Assembly: GCF_003265705.1 (NCBI RefSeq)
Contig: NW_020312785.1
Span: forward strand, 19,372,968-19,436,967
DNA length: 64,000 nt
Origin: Callorhinus ursinus
Taxonomy: Eukaryota > Chordata > Mammalia > Carnivora > Otariidae
Reading direction: 5' to 3'
The position numbers were made by a program, and so were the translations under genes. Each line of letters begins with the position of its first letter. Positions within the stretch are counted from its first letter, which is position 1. Shown here piece after piece: positions 63,181-64,000 of this stretch. A model generated the notes under the pieces. It was not told where the DNA came from, did not search any database, and worked only from the letters and a program-made list of their open reading frames with translations.

Positions 63181-64000
63181 ACTATTGCAAAGTTTGCAGA
63201 AATAAGTTGGAATAAGTCAGATCATGGGCCTTGAACTCCTCCACAGGAAAGAACATACTGATTATTGGAGACAGAACAAGAAGCACACATAAATCAGGTC
63301 CACTTACTAAACAAACTTTTCACACCCTCTTACAGTCTACCTAGAGTGTACAGTAAAATATTGCTGACATTTTCAACTGCAAATAATCTAGACAGTAACT
63401 CCATAATGGTTGGAGTAATCCTGTATTTTCTAACATCACAGAGTCAAGGCTTATCTCAATCTTTTTGGGTTAACAGCACTCTGGCATTACAAAAAATTAA
63501 TCATATACCTCTATGGGTATATAAATCTGAAGGCATGCATTTTCATTCTTCACTATTTACATTTAAGCTTAAATATTCCAGAAATTCTGAATTTAGAAAG
63601 ATTTTCCCTATCATTTTATAGAATCCCAGGGCTACAAACGATCTTAAGCACCCGTATAATAAAATTAAAAAAAAAAAAAAGAGGAAGAAGAAAAGTAAAG
63701 AAATGAGATAGGTAGCTAACAGCAATCGATACTTGGTTTTTTCCACCCATCTTCACCTCAGTCCGTATTCTTACCAGCCACCCCAACTCTTCAACCAATC
63801 TAACAGCTGCCCATGCCCTTAACAGAAGCCCCCATCCTTTTTAACAGGCAGATAACAGAAATGCATCAGAAACAGAAATTCTAAATGCATTTATCCCCAA
63901 AAATATTGTTATACAGCACTATAATCTAAGTTCATACAGAGTTAAATACATTTCCAGGCCAAATAAAAACCCAACACCATGAAACATGATTTCTATGGGA

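Larger units (their letters stand above)
1..64000 (-). other. USP25: USP25 transcription unit, internal portion (partial gene)
   Basis: The whole window lies inside one minus-strand gene. Nine exons in order encode 345 consecutive residues that I recognise as USP25, a cytosolic cysteine protease that removes ubiquitin and is active on K48/K63 chains in immune signalling and ERAD (family knowledge). The sequence shows correct AG/GT borders, matching phases at all eight internal junctions, and the USP Cys box. Numbering puts the nucleophile at residue 178 and the SUMO/ubiquitin-modified lysine at 99, both agreeing with human USP25. The paralogue USP28 is excluded because the stretch before the Cys box reads [20 protein letters not shown], and the exon 9 stretch [21 protein letters not shown] also fits USP25. 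Exon 1, the promoter, exon 11 onward and the polyA site are outside the window. Confidence 0.97.
57200..64000 (-). other. USP25: Intron 1 of USP25 (partial)
   Basis: At least 6.8 kb without an exon and without a CpG island, so exon 1 and the promoter lie further upstream. Recognisable contents are old repeats at 59030-59500, 60040-60235 and 60440-60785, a hairpin (60555-60589), MIR-like text near 61640-61690 and 61895-61970, a (CA)n run, an AAAAC run and an L2 end (63065-63180). Confidence 0.9.

Noticed and set aside
63265..63621. 118-residue plus frame in intron 1
   Set aside because: It shows no recognised motif, no promoter and no conservation evidence, and its composition is like the surrounding intron.

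Overview
This is vertebrate nuclear DNA from a carnivoran mammal. It is AT-rich, dense in repeats, and its coding exons are short and widely spaced with GT-AG splice sites. The lineage comes from the repeats. At least fifteen tRNA-derived CAN-SINEs carry the G/C-box head, the CTCAGGTCATGATC middle and a TC-rich run into AAATAAATAAAATCTT. Two LINE-1 tails have the 3'UTR I know from bears, pinnipeds and mustelids. The SINE heads match the arctoid caniform version better than the dog SINEC_Cf or cat versions, so I infer an arctoid carnivore without naming a species.

One gene crosses the whole window on the minus strand: USP25, a ubiquitin-specific protease (deubiquitinase). Nine consecutive coding exons are visible and are numbered 2 to 10 here, assuming a single 15-codon first coding exon upstream. 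From 5' to 3' on the gene strand they lie at 57199-57122, 53932-53788, 42819-42696, 35159-34997, 27133-27047, 19285-19148, 17536-17460, 10823-10750 and 6161-6013. They sum to 1035 nt, or 345 codons, which correspond to residues 16-360. Phases match at every junction and there is no internal stop. They encode the UBA-like N-terminus, a SUMO-interaction motif, two ubiquitin-interacting motifs, and the first part of the USP catalytic domain with the nucleophile Cys178. Exon 1 and the promoter lie beyond position 64000. Exon 11 onward, including the catalytic His, lies before position 1.

The rest is intron. Introns 10 and 9 (1-10749) hold a SINE at each end of the first 4 kb, two same-orientation LINE-1 3' ends on either side of exon 10, and a long old non-coding repeat. 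Intron 8 (10824-17459) holds antisense L1 pieces, MIRs and three SINE insertion sites, one of them a SINE nested in a SINE. Intron 6 (19286-27046) holds an L2, two young SINEs, a 3.4 kb decayed L1 split by a SINE, a MIR, and a GATA microsatellite 28 nt from the exon 6 splice donor. Intron 5 (27134-34996) holds a DNA-transposon-like repeat split by a SINE. Intron 4 (35160-42695) holds L1 fragments and a decayed endogenous-retrovirus integrase remnant. Intron 3 (42820-53787) holds four SINEs and an LTR-like element. Introns 2 and 1 hold a SINE and scattered old repeats.

I found no CRISPR array, operon, RNA gene outside repeats, CpG island or second protein-coding gene. I saw no convincing undescribed system. 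The most useful observations are structural: repeats close to splice sites, same-orientation repeats around exon 10, the ERV integrase fossil and several clean hairpins.
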